DNA from: Nymphaea colorata
Taxonomy: Eukaryota > Streptophyta > Magnoliopsida > Nymphaeales > Nymphaeaceae
Reading direction: 5' to 3'
Length of the DNA stretch: 64,000 nucleotides
Assembly (NCBI RefSeq): GCF_008831285.2
Contig: NC_045138.2
Coordinates: 33,389,934-33,453,933, forward strand
Positions 18,396 to 31,500 of this stretch are shown one piece after another (position 1 is the first letter of the stretch; each line of letters opens with the position of its first letter). The notes beneath the pieces were generated by a model. That model saw only the letters and a program-made list of their open reading frames with translations. It was not told the DNA's origin and ran no database searches. The position numbers were made by a program, and so were the translations under genes.

Positions 18396-19290
18396 CAGGA
18401 TATGATGGTTGGAGGCCAACTTATGATGGGAATGCGGGTGCCACCCTATTGACGTAACAAGGTCGCTCACGCTGGTTTCAAAGCTCATCGACATTTGAAT
18501 TTCTTCTACACGTTGTACCTCTATTTTTTGCGTCTTTGAACCCACAAAAAGGAAAAAAGAAGTCTTAACTTATTAAAGCCTTTTGTTTTTCTGTAAAAAC
18601 GTTGCTCTGATTAGAAAGTTTCCATGGCCATAAACCTGCTCTGGCGGATCTTATTACCATCACCATCAGATGCGCCCTTCGACACCAGGAAAGTTAGGCA
18701 AATAAAGTGCATAAGTCTATTTCATGGCCTAAAAAGATCAGGCCTTACACATAATTTCAACAAGAAGCTTCAAAGTAAACTATGCAAGAACAAAGGAACC
18801 CAATCCCTCACCGTGGTTGCATATCAGAGATTGTGATATCATTTGTTGAAGAATTACCAAGCTCAGTGCCTACAAGAGTGGAACCTCTATCTGAAGAATA
18901 ACCAAGCTCAAGTAATTCCTCAATCTTATCTTCGTTCCATAGCTTCCATGCCTGCATTGTGTCATTCATCCAAGATCACAAGGTTAGCTTGCAGATCACC
19001 AGTATTAATGCATAATCACATTGTCACCAAGGGTTCAGTTAGCTGTGCCATCGACACGATAAAATAAGCAAATTTAAAGAGTCCGATTAAAGAGTTACGC
19101 GAGATCATTCTTTCCTCCACCTGCATTCCATCAAACAAGACAGCATAGTTAAAAAAAGGCGCATTTTTTTTGAAAAAAATGCATTAAAAATGCGAAAAAG
19201 AAATCAGTCGAATAAAACGATAAAAAAAATACTAAAAACGAACAAAAAGTGTTTTCCCCTTTTTTCTTTTTGAGCATTAATGGCAACTCT
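18396..19290 (-). pseudogene. S-domain receptor kinase remnant with exons 2-6 deleted
   Basis: This matches the 3' end and downstream flank of the pseudogene at 43305-44345 (for example CTGCTCTGGCGGATCTTAT at 18638). The exon 7 remnant at about 18812-18956 keeps both ends but has lost an internal stretch of about 170 bases, removing the conserved end of kinase subdomain XI. Just beyond 19070 homology jumps to sequence flanking the transmembrane exon (about 48080-48300, with GGCGCATTTTTTT). Almost 4 kb that should carry exons 2-6 is therefore absent. It cannot encode a kinase. Confidence 0.75.
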
Positions 19291-19299
19291 TTGGGTTTC

Positions 19300-22200
19300 A
19301 TTTTAAAATTCTTATCTAAAATGGATGGATAATAGACGTCAGATATTTATTGATGACTAAATCTAAGCATGGATCCAGTCCAAACATGACACACTATTTA
19401 CTTAAATTCAAGTTCATATTTTGTTATCTTAATCAGCTGATGTTAATGTTTTTTTTTTCTATATCAACATTTCAAAAGCAGTCTAATAAGACGGTCAGTC
19501 TGAATTGGACTTATTGGCATCATTATCTACCATGTTCCCATATATAATTTCTTTATGAATGGGCACAAATGACATATATTTCTTATAGAAAAATTAGTGG
19601 CATACATGATAGGTGTCAATTCGCTGGTGACTGCATTATATCCCTACAAATACAACAAAGGATAGTCGATCATACTAAATACAACTAAAAAATACTGATC
19701 CGGGTTCAAAATAAATCCATTTTCTATGTTCTTATTGTTCACCGTAAATCGAGTCAGTGCCTCGCAATTTGTGTGCACATAGTTTATACGTTCGACATCT
19801 CCTCTTTCTTTGACACGTACATGACAGCCATCGTTTTATGTAAAAGAAAAGAAAAAGACTACCTCACCCCCGATATAGGTACAATCTTAAATTGTCCGTT
19901 ATCATTCCATAAATTTAGCTATCTACTTTACCGTCTTCATCTTGTGATAAGGAAAGCTCTTAATCAGCTTGGTCCTGTTGCTGAATATTTATTGTCGAAG
20001 GACCATTGATGTGGGACAACTCTGGGCATCTTGCGTGAGGTAACACTGCATTATGCGGAAGCCGAACAGCTTAACCATTCTTTATGTGATGGACAACTGG
20101 ACAAGGGCTTAGTAAAACTTGAATGACTTCCCACACAGCCGGACGTATTGGTCTTTCAAGTTAATTTGTTTCATATCTAATCACTTGATAACAATTTTTT
20201 CTCAAAAAAAAAAAATTATAGGACATGCTCAACTTTTGAGGTTCAACAAAAACAAAATTAAGTTTGAAGTTGTTAAAATCAATAGAACAAGTTCATGTTA
20301 TACCACCAAAAGTTGAGCTTGTTTCATGAGCCTTAATTCATAATGATAATCGCTAGCCTCATTTTAAAATTACTCATCCCCACAAATGATTCTGACAACA
20401 TTCCCCACTATCTATTGCTTAGTGGTATTCATTTGAGTTTGGCTCCACCAAACCCACCACATATGGCTGCAGAAAAGAAGCGTCGGAGCAACTCGAGGGG
20501 CATTTAATTACAGGAATACTGTTTTTTTTTTCCAAAAAAATAGCGTTCGATAAAGGTGTCCCTTTGTAAAACACATTTTATTGAATACCACGTTCTAAAA
20601 ATGCAAACTTTCCTGTTACCAAATGCCCTCTTTAAGGGTAGGTAGGTTGCAAAACTAAGTGACCCAAATATTGGAGCAGATTATAGTTGCTTAAAATCAG
20701 GTTGGGATTGATCAAACTTAATAAAGAGGACTGGGCTGGACTCGCTTTCAGAAAAAACGCACCAAACCTAAGCCGACCAACTTGGTAATAGTGTAAATAA
20801 TCTACATGAACCTAACGAATTCTTATTAATTTTATCTATTTTTTAATTAATAAGTGTTAAGCCTTGGTCCAATTACTGAATCAGGGTAACAGGACCAAAA
20901 ACAGATGCCAGAAAGAAATGCAATATACCGTATCCAACAAAAAGGACTTACAGTTAGCGTCGTCGTCTGATAGGGCCCATGCCTTTGGGCTTCCGATTAC
21001 TGAACTGCATTCCCACCGGCATAAAATATTAGGTTGTTAATAGATGCTGTTAAAAAGATGTCATGACAAAAATACAAATATATCCCGGTTGAATCATTGA
21101 AAACGCAATCAAACAATTTGAATACAGAAGTGTAGTATATGAATCCATCAACCTGCCCATGAATTAGAATCAGTCCCAACATTTGACGAATTGAAGGTAA
21201 AGACTAAAGAACAAGTGAGCGAAGAATCTAGCAGAGAACAGATACATTAAGAAAGAAAAGAAGCTATCAAATAGCATAGCACTTCATCATCAACACAAGA
21301 ACATTTAACTCTGGAACTGGAAGGATAGAGCACATCTATCAAGGAGAAACGTATTGTTGAGGAGCCCGTTTCTTGTCAATTCTGCATATTTTAAGGGGCC
21401 GATCAGGCTGTTTGTCAGAAACCCACAGTGAATGTATTGCTTGTAACCTTGTTTACGAGCCAACTGCTAGTCAGAAAAGAAAATCGATAGTTACACACAA
21501 GTACTTTAATTGTCCAGATATCCGTGCAATACCCTGACCATAAGATTATAGTGCACATTTCTAAGCAATTGGAAACACAGAAAAAAAGTTATAAACCTTT
21601 AAATACAAGGCAAAATATTACTGGGCACTAATACATAATGAACCAATTTATGTGGGTCTATATACCCAATGGCATACACTATGCCCACGAATAGCTCCAC
21701 CACTTTAGAATCAGGAACCTAGTCAGACTGAGAAACACTATCCCAAAAAATTTAAAGCATGTATGAACGATCACTGCCAAAAAAAGTTCTATGAAAACTT
21801 TTTTTGCCAAAAAGGTAGTTCTTTAATCATTTTTTAAAAATTGATTTATGTGTTTTCGGGGGAAGGGGATGGATATTATTCAAACCCTTTTAAAAACTAG
21901 GTTTTGATAAAATTGAGTTTTTCTCAAACTCATTTTTTAATGTCACCTGAAAACTATAAAAACTCCACTTTCAAAAGAGTGTCAATTGAAACACGTTGTT
22001 AGGGGTGGGCAGATTTCTTTTAGGTGTATTGTTGCCATCAAAGTACTCTCGTCTCATTTGAGCGGAAACAATCACTTTAAAAGGGAACGATAAGATCATG
22101 CACAACCAAACAAGAGAGAGAGAGAGAAAGGTGGCAACATGAGTTTGAGATTACCTTCATCCAGATTGGAGAGTACATCTGACCTGCACTTGATGACATC

Positions 22201-22600
22201 GTCACCACCATCAGCATGAGCAACACTTGATCACAACTTCACCACCACCAGCACTACCACTCTTGATTTATCCACTGCATCAACTGCAGGGAAGCATCTT
22301 CTAAAAACATGAGCAATGGTAACAGGGGCAGATCATGTCAATAGGAGTTAACGTGACTAGAAAGAGGAAGCTGCCAAAATGCAAGACAAAACATCAAGCA
22401 AAATTTCTAGTAATTTTAGTCTTTTTGGGTTTAGAAGTTTTTCTAGCACAGTAAAAAGGAAGGCACATCAACTTTAACTAGGTTGCTTTCAAAGGAGGAC
22501 TAAGCATCCTGATAGAGATGAGTGCGTTTTGCTAACATTTTGAGAAAGCAAGCACGTCCACTTCAATAGACAGTTTTTTTCACGTTTTATATGGCTGACT
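19300..22600. other. Intergenic, no recognised gene
   Basis: About 3.3 kb of AT-rich sequence with poly-A/T runs. Open frames up to about 80 codons occur, but none has recognisable domains, codon bias or splice context. A short GA run lies at 22114-22128. I see no satellite, LTR terminus or RNA gene with confidence. Confidence 0.5.
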
Positions 22601-22604
22601 GTTT

Positions 22605-23165
22605 CAGTAATAATTCTAATCAACGTTACCTAGTACAAGAATTCCCAAAAACACCCATTAACATCTATGACCCTTGTCTGCTCTTTTTTTTCTAGTTTAT
22701 TTCGAATAATACCCTTTCTGCTACACGCATGCATATCCCTCACACACTTACATTTTACAATCTTCTAACTCGTTCCTAATCCAAAAACTTCATATTGTCT
22801 ATGGAAATTCACAGTTGATCACCACATATATGTACATAGTCCAGAATTACCCCTTATAATAGGTAACAATTCCAATTTACACGTTATAATATTTACTCTT
22901 GTATTCATATGCATTTTAAATGCATAAATACCTATTTTTAAGGCTCCTTGGGCACAAATTCTTTTCTAATTACCCCTAGCCACATGAAATTCCATTTTTA
23001 CCCTAATTTATAATTAATAGCAAAAAGATCAGATTTTTAATGGAAAAAAGCCACGTGATATCACATTTCTACCTTCTTGAAAGAAAAATTCATCTGCAGC
23101 TTTAGATTGCAGCTTTCTTTACAAAGATGAGGGTAATTCTTTTCCATGTCCAGCTCCAGTCCATC
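22605..23165. repeat. Direct repeat, copy 1 (LINE 3' tail)
   Basis: About 560 bases match 24790-25360 in the same orientation, with shared landmarks such as GGCTCCTTGGGCA and AATTCCATTTTTACCC. The right end overlaps the last codons of the LINE-type reading frame. The repeat is therefore best explained as the 3' untranslated tail of a minus-strand LINE, present twice. Confidence 0.75.
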
Positions 23166-24010
23166 CTAGGCCTCCATAGCTATCCATGCAAGCCTCCCAT
23201 ACAAAGCTTTTAACACAAGGAATTCCTCCAGAGACCCAATGATCTTGCAAGTTCATTTTTCTCACCTTCCATGGCTGCCAACAAACGATTTTTGAAAGGT
23301 CATGTTCCAAGCATTTTTTGAAACAGGTGGAGGATATTCTTATGGCGCCCAAGTGAATCATAATCTCCTCTGCAACTATTGTCCATGGAATCCTTCTTGT
23401 ATCATACCTACCCACCCAACTCCAAATCGACTTCACCACTGGACAAGTGAAGATTACATGGGCATTTTTCTCCTCCGCTCTTCCACACAGCGTACACCGA
23501 TTGGGTAATTGCATCCCCATTTCTTAATCCTATAAAACGTGGAGAGGTGATTTTGGTAGTAGGTGAACCAACAAGCTCTAGGTAGAGCCTTTTGATTCCA
23601 CACCTTTTTAAACCAGTCATGAGTGGTGTCTCTTGTTCACAACTCCTTCCAAATTTCTCTACTCCTCAACTCAGTACAAGCTTTGGAGATTCAGACTAAC
23701 TTATCTCTCTCAGCTGAAAACTGAATATGATTCAGGAACAAACCTGGGACCGTGGTGCCCATACTGCTGTACTTTTCTTAGGTACAATTCTCTATCTCTT
23801 CCCCCCCTTGCTGAATAGATCACCACTTAAATGGGCAAATAAGAATCTGGTTTGACCAGCAGTTCATCCAAAATTTAATCACATAACCATTAATCACATT
23901 ACCATCTCCCACTTGCCATCTAACCTTCTTTTCTATCCATCGCCAGCCCCAGATTAGATTTTGCCAACCCCAATAGCGCCTCCATGGCTTTCTCAAATCT
24001 CACGCACTCT
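23119..24010 (-). mobile_element. LINE (non-LTR retrotransposon) 3' end, 5'-truncated and frameshifted
   Basis: Read on the minus strand, the 5' part near 23850-24010 encodes the WxVGDG motif typical of plant LINE reverse transcriptases (VRWQVGDGNVI). This is followed by a zf-RVT region with NRCTLCGRAEEKNAH, then FTCPVVKSIWSWV, the usual Cx2C...HxxxxC zinc knuckle. The frame shifts near 23500 and 23620 and stops occur upstream, so it is inactive. Its 3' tail continues into the direct repeat at 22605-23165. The endonuclease and the catalytic reverse-transcriptase core are absent, as expected for 5' truncation at insertion. Confidence 0.8.
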
Positions 24011-24790
24011 GATGTTGCAAAATTATCAGGATGCCCCTGGTATACAAAAAGTAAAGCCCATCCTTAAGGGCAAAAAATTAGAAAATTAAAAGGGTAAATT
24101 TACCAAAATATTTCTTTTCCCCAAATTCCTTTCAGTGGATATTTTTGTAAAGCAACAACCACCCTCCACTTGGACAGATTATTGATGGCATCCTCCACTT
24201 GGACAAAATCTTACATTGAGTCGCTCCCATTCAACCCTCCGATCACATGTTTCCCTTTCCATGACCAATTATCGCTACAAAGCTAATTAGAAAATGAAAT
24301 AATGTGCAAAAACCAGATTTTTCAAACTGGACCATGTAACCGATTTTCAAGTTACAAAATCCTGGTCAAGAATGAAAATGAGGACTGTTTTTCACTTGTC
24401 ATTCAATACCTAACATGCAATTAAACCAATGAAAAAAAAGGAAGAGAAACTAGCTGACTCAAGGTGAGCTTCTTTCTTCACACCCCCCCCCCACCCCCAT
24501 CACTCACTCCCATTGCAGCTTCTCCTTCTTTCTTTTTCCTTTTTTTGCTCCCACATAAACTCTCTGCTCCATTCCCTTCTGTCCCTCTCTTGTTCTCTCT
24601 TTCTCTCAATCTCCCTCCGTTTTATTCAGCCTCTCAATCTGTCGCTGTCTCCGATCCACAGGCCTTTCTCTCTCATCTATCCCCCTTTTTAATTTGGATG
24701 GAACATGAGAGTTGGTGGGTGAGGTTGAGTTAGTCTGGACCTTTTGGTCAAACTCAACTCCCCTCCCTCATTTCGCTTATGTATGCTTTT
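24010..24790. other. Spacer between LINE fragments with a pyrimidine-rich tract
   Basis: No gene is supported. The part at about 24464-24700 is strongly CT-rich with a C homopolymer near 24483. It reads as a low-complexity Pro/Ser/Leu peptide, which I do not treat as coding. A short repeated phrase (CATCCTCCACTTGGACA type) occurs twice near 24160-24205. Confidence 0.5.
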
Positions 24791-25360
24791 TAAGAAATAA
24801 CTCTAATCAACATGAACTAACACAAGAATTCTCAAAACCACCCTCTTACATCCATGAACTTCGGTTGCTGCTTTTTTTCTGGTTTATTTCCAATAATACC
24901 CTTTTTGCTGTACACGCCCATATACACATTGTACAATCTCCTAAGTTCTAACTCATTCCTGACCCTAGAATTTCATATTTTCTATGGAAATTCAGGGTTC
25001 ATCACCACATATATGTATATATTCCAGAATTACCCTTTATGGAGTTATGGTAGGTAACAATTACAATTTACACATTATAATATTCGCCCTTGGATTCATA
25101 TGCACTTCAGAAGCATAAATACCTATTTTTAAGGCTCCTTGGGCATAAATTCATTGCTAATTATCCCTAGCTACATGAAATTCCATTTTTACCCCAATTC
25201 ATAATTAAAATAGCAAAAAGATCTGATTTTTAATCAGAAAGCCACATGATATCACATTTCTACCTTAATAAAAGAAAATTTCATCCTCCATCTTTAGATT
25301 GTACCATTCTTTACAAAAGATAGGGGTAATTCTTTTCCTTGTCCAGCTCCAATCCATAGG
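24790..25360. repeat. Direct repeat, copy 2 (LINE 3' tail only)
   Basis: This is a diverged second copy of 22605-23165 in the same orientation. It ends just after the segment corresponding to the last LINE codons (TGTCCAGCTCCA). With almost no coding sequence attached, it looks like a severely 5'-truncated second LINE insertion or a tandem duplicate of the tail. Confidence 0.7.
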
Positions 25361-25599
25361 CACATTCTTTGCGGAAATGGTGTTGCTAATCTACTCTTGA
25401 CTAACCAAATCCGCTTGGTCTAAAGCACATGTTTTATTCTATCCACAATCCTATGTGCTTATCTTCAATTGTTATGTCATCATATATCTGAATATCCTTG
25501 AAATTTACTATGTATTTTGAATCTACCACATATTGCAGAAACATAGATACATGGAAGACAGGTGTATACTTGACTGAACTTGGGAGGTAGTGCTAGTCT

Positions 25600-28500
25600 G
25601 TAAGCCAGTTCTCCAATTCAAGATCATAAATTGTTCATATAGTACATCTTTTCCCAAATAGTCCACAATCAACATCTCTAACCGTCAATCATACGTCCCA
25701 ACATTTATTTGATGAAAAAGAATATCATAGAAATGATAGAAGATGAAATGTGGAAATTTGGACCAGAGGTCTAATCTAACCCAGACAAGGTGTTGAACTC
25801 GGATTTTAAATCTCGATATGAATCATAAGTCTAATCCGACTTGGCATAAGTGTTGAATTTTAGTTTGCGATCAATACCTTGGGTTTGGACCAGAGGTGTT
25901 ATTGTCCGTCTTTAGGTGTTGGAATTGGATTTTGCAAAAACAGTGTAAATCACAAGTCTAATATGATCATATTTAAATGTACTGCTTTGATTTGCATTTA
26001 AGTATAGGATCGAGTCATCGACATGTACGATCCACTTTTCGACATCATGTGGGTGATCTCCTAAGCATCCCAATAAACAAGGTGAAAGGACATGAGTAAT
26101 GAAAAGTATCCTTGTCCAATTGATCAATATTTCAATCTTTTGAATATCCTAATCCATGATTCAAATATTTATACCAATCTTCTTGACAAAATAATCCAAA
26201 TAATCATTGAAGATCACAAAGTTTTCATATAGTATACTTCTCATTTTCTAAAATAGTCCACAATCAACTTCTCAAACCGTCAATCATACGTCAAACATTT
26301 ATTTGACGAGAAGGAATTTCATAGAAATGATAGACGATGTCAAATGGCAATTTGGACATAGGTCTGATTTGAACCGGACAAAATGTTGAACTCGAATTTA
26401 AAATCTCGGTAAAAATCAGAAGTCTAATCCAATCCTGGCATAACTGTTGAATTATGGTTCGGGACCAATGATTTGAATAAGACGCTTAACCTGATTCCCA
26501 TCTTGGGTCTGGACCAGAGGTCTAATCTATCCTCCTTTAGGTGTTGGATTTGGATTTTGCAACAACAGTGCAGATCATAAGTCTAATATGATCATATTTA
26601 AATGTAGTGCATCGATTTGCATTTAAGTGTAGGATCGACACCTACGATCAAATTTTCAGCATCATGTGGATGATCTCCTAAGCATCCCAATAAACAAGTT
26701 GAAAGAACCTTAGTAATGAAAATGATCTTTGCCCAATTGATAAATATTTCAATTTTCTATGCATAATTATAACATACGAAATATTCAATACAAGATCTTT
26801 GAACGAGGAACATCAAAGATAATTATCCAACATTGGAATATCCTAATCCATGATTCAAATATTTATATAAATCTTCGTGACAAAATAATCCAAATAATCA
26901 TTGAATATCACAAAGTGTTCATATAGTATACTTCTCCTTTTCTAAAATAGTCCAAAATCAACTTCGCAAACCATCAATCATACGTCCAACATTTATTTGA
27001 CGAGAAAGAATTTTATAGAAATGATATAAGATGTCAAATGACAATTTGGATCAGAGGTCTCACCTGACCCGGACAAAATGTTGAACTCGGATTTAAAATC
27101 TCGTAATGAATCAGAAGTCTAGTCTGATCCGGCATAACTGCAGAATTATGGTTTGGGACCAAGATTTGAATAAGACGCTTAACCTAATTCTTATCTTGGG
27201 CGTGGACTAGAGGTCTTATCTGTCCGCCTTTAAGTGTTGGATTGGATTTTGTAACAATAGTGTTGATCACAAGTCCAATATGATCATATTTATATGTAGT
27301 GCATCGACTTGCAATGAAGTGTAGGTTCGACACCTCCGATCCACTTTTCAACAACATGTGGGTGATCTCCTAAGCATCCTAATAAACAAGTTGAAAGAAC
27401 ATGAGTAATGAAAATGATCATTGTCCAATTGATAAATATTTCAATTTTCCATGCATAATTATAACATACGAAATATTCAAAACAAAATCTTGCAATGGGG
27501 GACATGATAGATAATTTCAAGGTTGAATTATCCAAATATGGTTCAAATATTAATATCAATCTTCTTGACAACTGTCCAAAAATAATTGAATATCATAAAT
27601 TGTTCATATAGTACACATCACTTTTTCTAAAATCGTCCACAATCGACTTTTCGAACCACCACTCATACATCCAATATTCATTTGACGAGAATGGATATCA
27701 TGCCAATGATACACAATGTCATATTGGCACTTTGGATCAGAGGTCTGACCTGACCCAGATAAGCAATTGAGCTCGGATTTAAAATCTCGATTGGAATCAG
27801 GGGTCTAATCTGATTCGTCTTCGGTGTTGCTCGAATTTAAAATCTCGATTTGAATCAGGGGTCTAATCTGATCCATCTTAGGTGTTGGATTTTGATTTGG
27901 AAAAAATGATTTAGCCTATAGGCCGAATTTGATTCAATTAAGATGTTGAATTTGGATCAGGTGTCTCATCTGATCCGGTATAAACGTTGAAATTTAGATC
28001 ATAGGTTCGAAACCAGAGGTGTGATATGTCCTGCTTTAGGCGTTTGCAACCAAAGTCTAGATCACAAGTCTAATATGATCTTCTTTAGATGTTGTACTTG
28101 GGTCTGGAAATGCTCGTGATCTACATTCCACTTTTCAGCATCATGTGGCAATCTCCTAAGCATCCTAATAAACAAGTTGAAAGGTCAAAAGTAATGAAAA
28201 TGGTCATTGTCCTAAGATAAGGATTTTAAATTTCCATGCAGAAATAAACAAGTTGAAAGGTCAAAAGTAATGAAAATGGTCATTGTCCTAAGATAAGGAT
28301 TTTAAATTTCCATGCAGATTTATTACATATGAAATACTCAATACAAGATCTTTGAACGATGAACATCAAAGATAATTATCCAACTTTGGAGTATCCTCAT
28401 CCGTAGTTCAAATATTTATACCAATCTTCTTGACAAAATAATCTAAAGAATCATTAAAGATCATAAAGTGTTCATATATTATACTTCTCCTTTTCTAAGA

Positions 28501-31500
28501 TAGTCCACAATCAACTTCTCAAACCGTCAATCATACGTCCAACATTTATTTGACGAGAAAGAATTTTTTAGAAATGATATAAGATGTCAAATGGCAACTT
28601 GGAACAGACGTCCCATCTGACCCGGACAAAATGTTGAACTCGTATTTAAAATTTCGTTATGAATGAGAAGTCTAGTCCGATCCGGCATAAGTCTTGCACT
28701 TTCGTTTGGGACCAATGACTTGAATAAGAGGGTTAACCTGATTCTTATCTTGGGCGTGGACTAGAGGTCTTATCTGTCCGCCTTTAAGTGCTGGATTTGG
28801 ATTTTGCAACAATAGTGTAGATCACAAGTCTAATATGTTCATAATTAAATGTAGTGCATCGATTTGCAATAAAGTGTAGGATCGACACCTACGATCCACT
28901 TGTCCAATTGATAAATATTTCAATTTTCCATGCATAATTATAACATACGAAATATTCAATACAAAATCTTGCAATGGGGGACATGATAGATAATTTCAAG
29001 GTTGAATTATCCAAATATGGTTCAAATATTAATATCAATCTTCTTAACAACTGTCCAAAAATAATTGAATATCATAAATTATTCATATAGTATACATCAC
29101 TTTTTCTAAGATCGTCCACAATCGACTTTTCGAACCACCACTCATACATCCAACATTCATTTGACGAGAATGGATATCATACCAATGATACACAATGTCA
29201 TATTGGGACTTTGGATCAGAGGTCTGACCTGACCCAGATAAGCAATTGAGCTCGGACTTAAAATCTCGATTGGAATCAGGGGTCTAATCTGATTCGTCTT
29301 CGGTGTTGCTCGTATTTAAAATCTCGATTTGAATCAGGGGTCTAATCTGATCCATCTTAGGTGTTGGATTTTGATTTGGAAAAAATGATTTGGGTTATAG
29401 GCTGAATTTGATTCAATTAAGATGTTGAAGTTGGATCAGGGGTCTCATTTGATCCGCTATAAACGTTGAAATTTAGATCATAGGTTCGAAACCAGAGGTG
29501 TGATACGTCCGGCTTTAGGCGTTTGCAACCAAAGTCTACATCACAAGTCTAATATGATCTTCTTTAGACGTTGTACTTGGGTCTGGATATGATCGTGATC
29601 TATATTACACTTTTCAGCATCATGTGGCAATCTCCTAAGCATCACAATAAACAAGTTGAAAGGTCAAAAGTATTGAAAATGATCATTGTCATAAGATAAG
29701 GATTTTAAATTTTCATGGACATTTATTACATATGAAATATTCAATACAAGATCTTTGAACGAGAAACATCAAAGATAATTATCCAACTTTGGAATATCCT
29801 CATCCATGGTTCAAATATTTATACCAATCTTCTTGACAAAATAATCCAAAGAATCTTTAAAGATCACAAAGTGTTCATGTAGTATCCTTCCCCTTTTCTT
29901 AAATAGTCCACAATCAACTTCTCAATCCATCAATCATACGTCCAACATTTATTTGATGAGAAAGAATTTCATAGAAATGAGAGAAAATGTCAAATGGCAA
30001 GTTGGACATAAGCCTGATCTGAACCGGGCAAAATGTTGAACTCGGATTTAAAATCTCGGTATGAATCAGAAGTCTAGTTCGATCTGGCATAACTCTTGAA
30101 TTTTTGGTTTGGGACCAATGACTTGAATAAGACGCTAAACCTGATTCTTATCTTGGGCATGGACTAAAGGTCTTAACTGTCCACCTTTAATTGCTGGATT
30201 TGGATTTTATAACAATAGTGTAGATCACAAGTCTAATATGATCATATTTAAATGCAGTGCAACGATTTGCAATGAAGTGTAGGATCGACACCTACGATTC
30301 ACTTGTCCAATTGATAAATATTTCAATTTTCCATGCATAATTCTAACATACGAAATATTCAATAAAAAATCTTGCAATGGGGACATGACTGATAATTTCA
30401 AGGTTGAATTATCCAAATATTAATATCAATCTTCTTTACAACTGTCCAAAAATAATTGAATATCATAAATTGTTCATATAGTATACATCACTTTTTCTAA
30501 AATCGTCCACAATCGACTTTTCGAACCACCACTCATACATCCAACATTCATTTGACGAGAATGGATAACATACCAATGATACACAATGTCATATTGGCAC
30601 TTCGGATCAGAGGTCTGACCTGACCCAGATAAGCAATTGAGCTCCGATTTAAAATCTCGATTGGAATCAGGGGTCTAATCTGATTCGTCTTAGGTGTTGC
30701 TCAGATTTAAAATCTCGATTTGAATCAGGGGTCTAATCTGATCCAGCTTAGGTGTTGGATTTTGATTTGGAAAAAATGATTTGGGTTGTAGGCTGAATTT
30801 GATTCAATTAAGATGTTGAATTTGAATCAGGGGTCTCATCTGATCCGGTATAAACGTTGAAATTTAAATCATAGGTTCGAAACCAGAGGTGTGATATGTC
30901 CGGCTTTAGGCGTTTGCAACCAAAGTCTAGATCACAAGTCTAATATGATCTTCTTTAGATGTTGTACTTGAGTCTGGATTTATGTCTATGATCGTGATCT
31001 ACATTCCACTTTTCAGCATCATGTGGTAATCTCCTAAGCATCCTAATAAACAAGTTGAAAGGTCAAAACTAATGAAAATGATCATTGTCCTAAGATAAGG
31101 ATTTTAAATTTCCATGCACATTTATTACATATGAAATATTCAATACAAGATCTTTGAACGAGGAACATCAAAGATAATTATCCAACTTTGGAATATCCAA
31201 CTCCATGATTCAAATATTTATAACAATCTTCTTGACAAAATAATCCAAAGAATCATTAAAGATCACAAAGTGTTCATATAGTATCCTTCTCTTTTTCTAA
31301 AATAGTCAACAATCAACTTCTCAAACCGTCAATCATACGTCCAACATTTATTTCACGAGAAAGAATTTCATAGAAATGATAGAAGATGTCAAATGGCAAG
31401 TTGGACATAGGCCTGATCTGAACCAGACAAAATGTTGAACTCGGATTTAAAATCTCGGTATGAATCAGAAGTCTAGTCCGATCCGGCATAACTGTTGAAT

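Noticed and set aside
24464-24733. 89-codon plus-strand frame
   Set aside because: It lies in a pyrimidine-rich low-complexity tract and encodes only Pro/Ser/Leu/Phe runs.
22605-25360. LTR retrotransposon with 560-base LTRs
   Set aside because: The supposed LTR overlaps the end of a LINE reading frame, no primer-binding site or polypurine tract was found at the borders, and the enclosed coding sequence is LINE-type.
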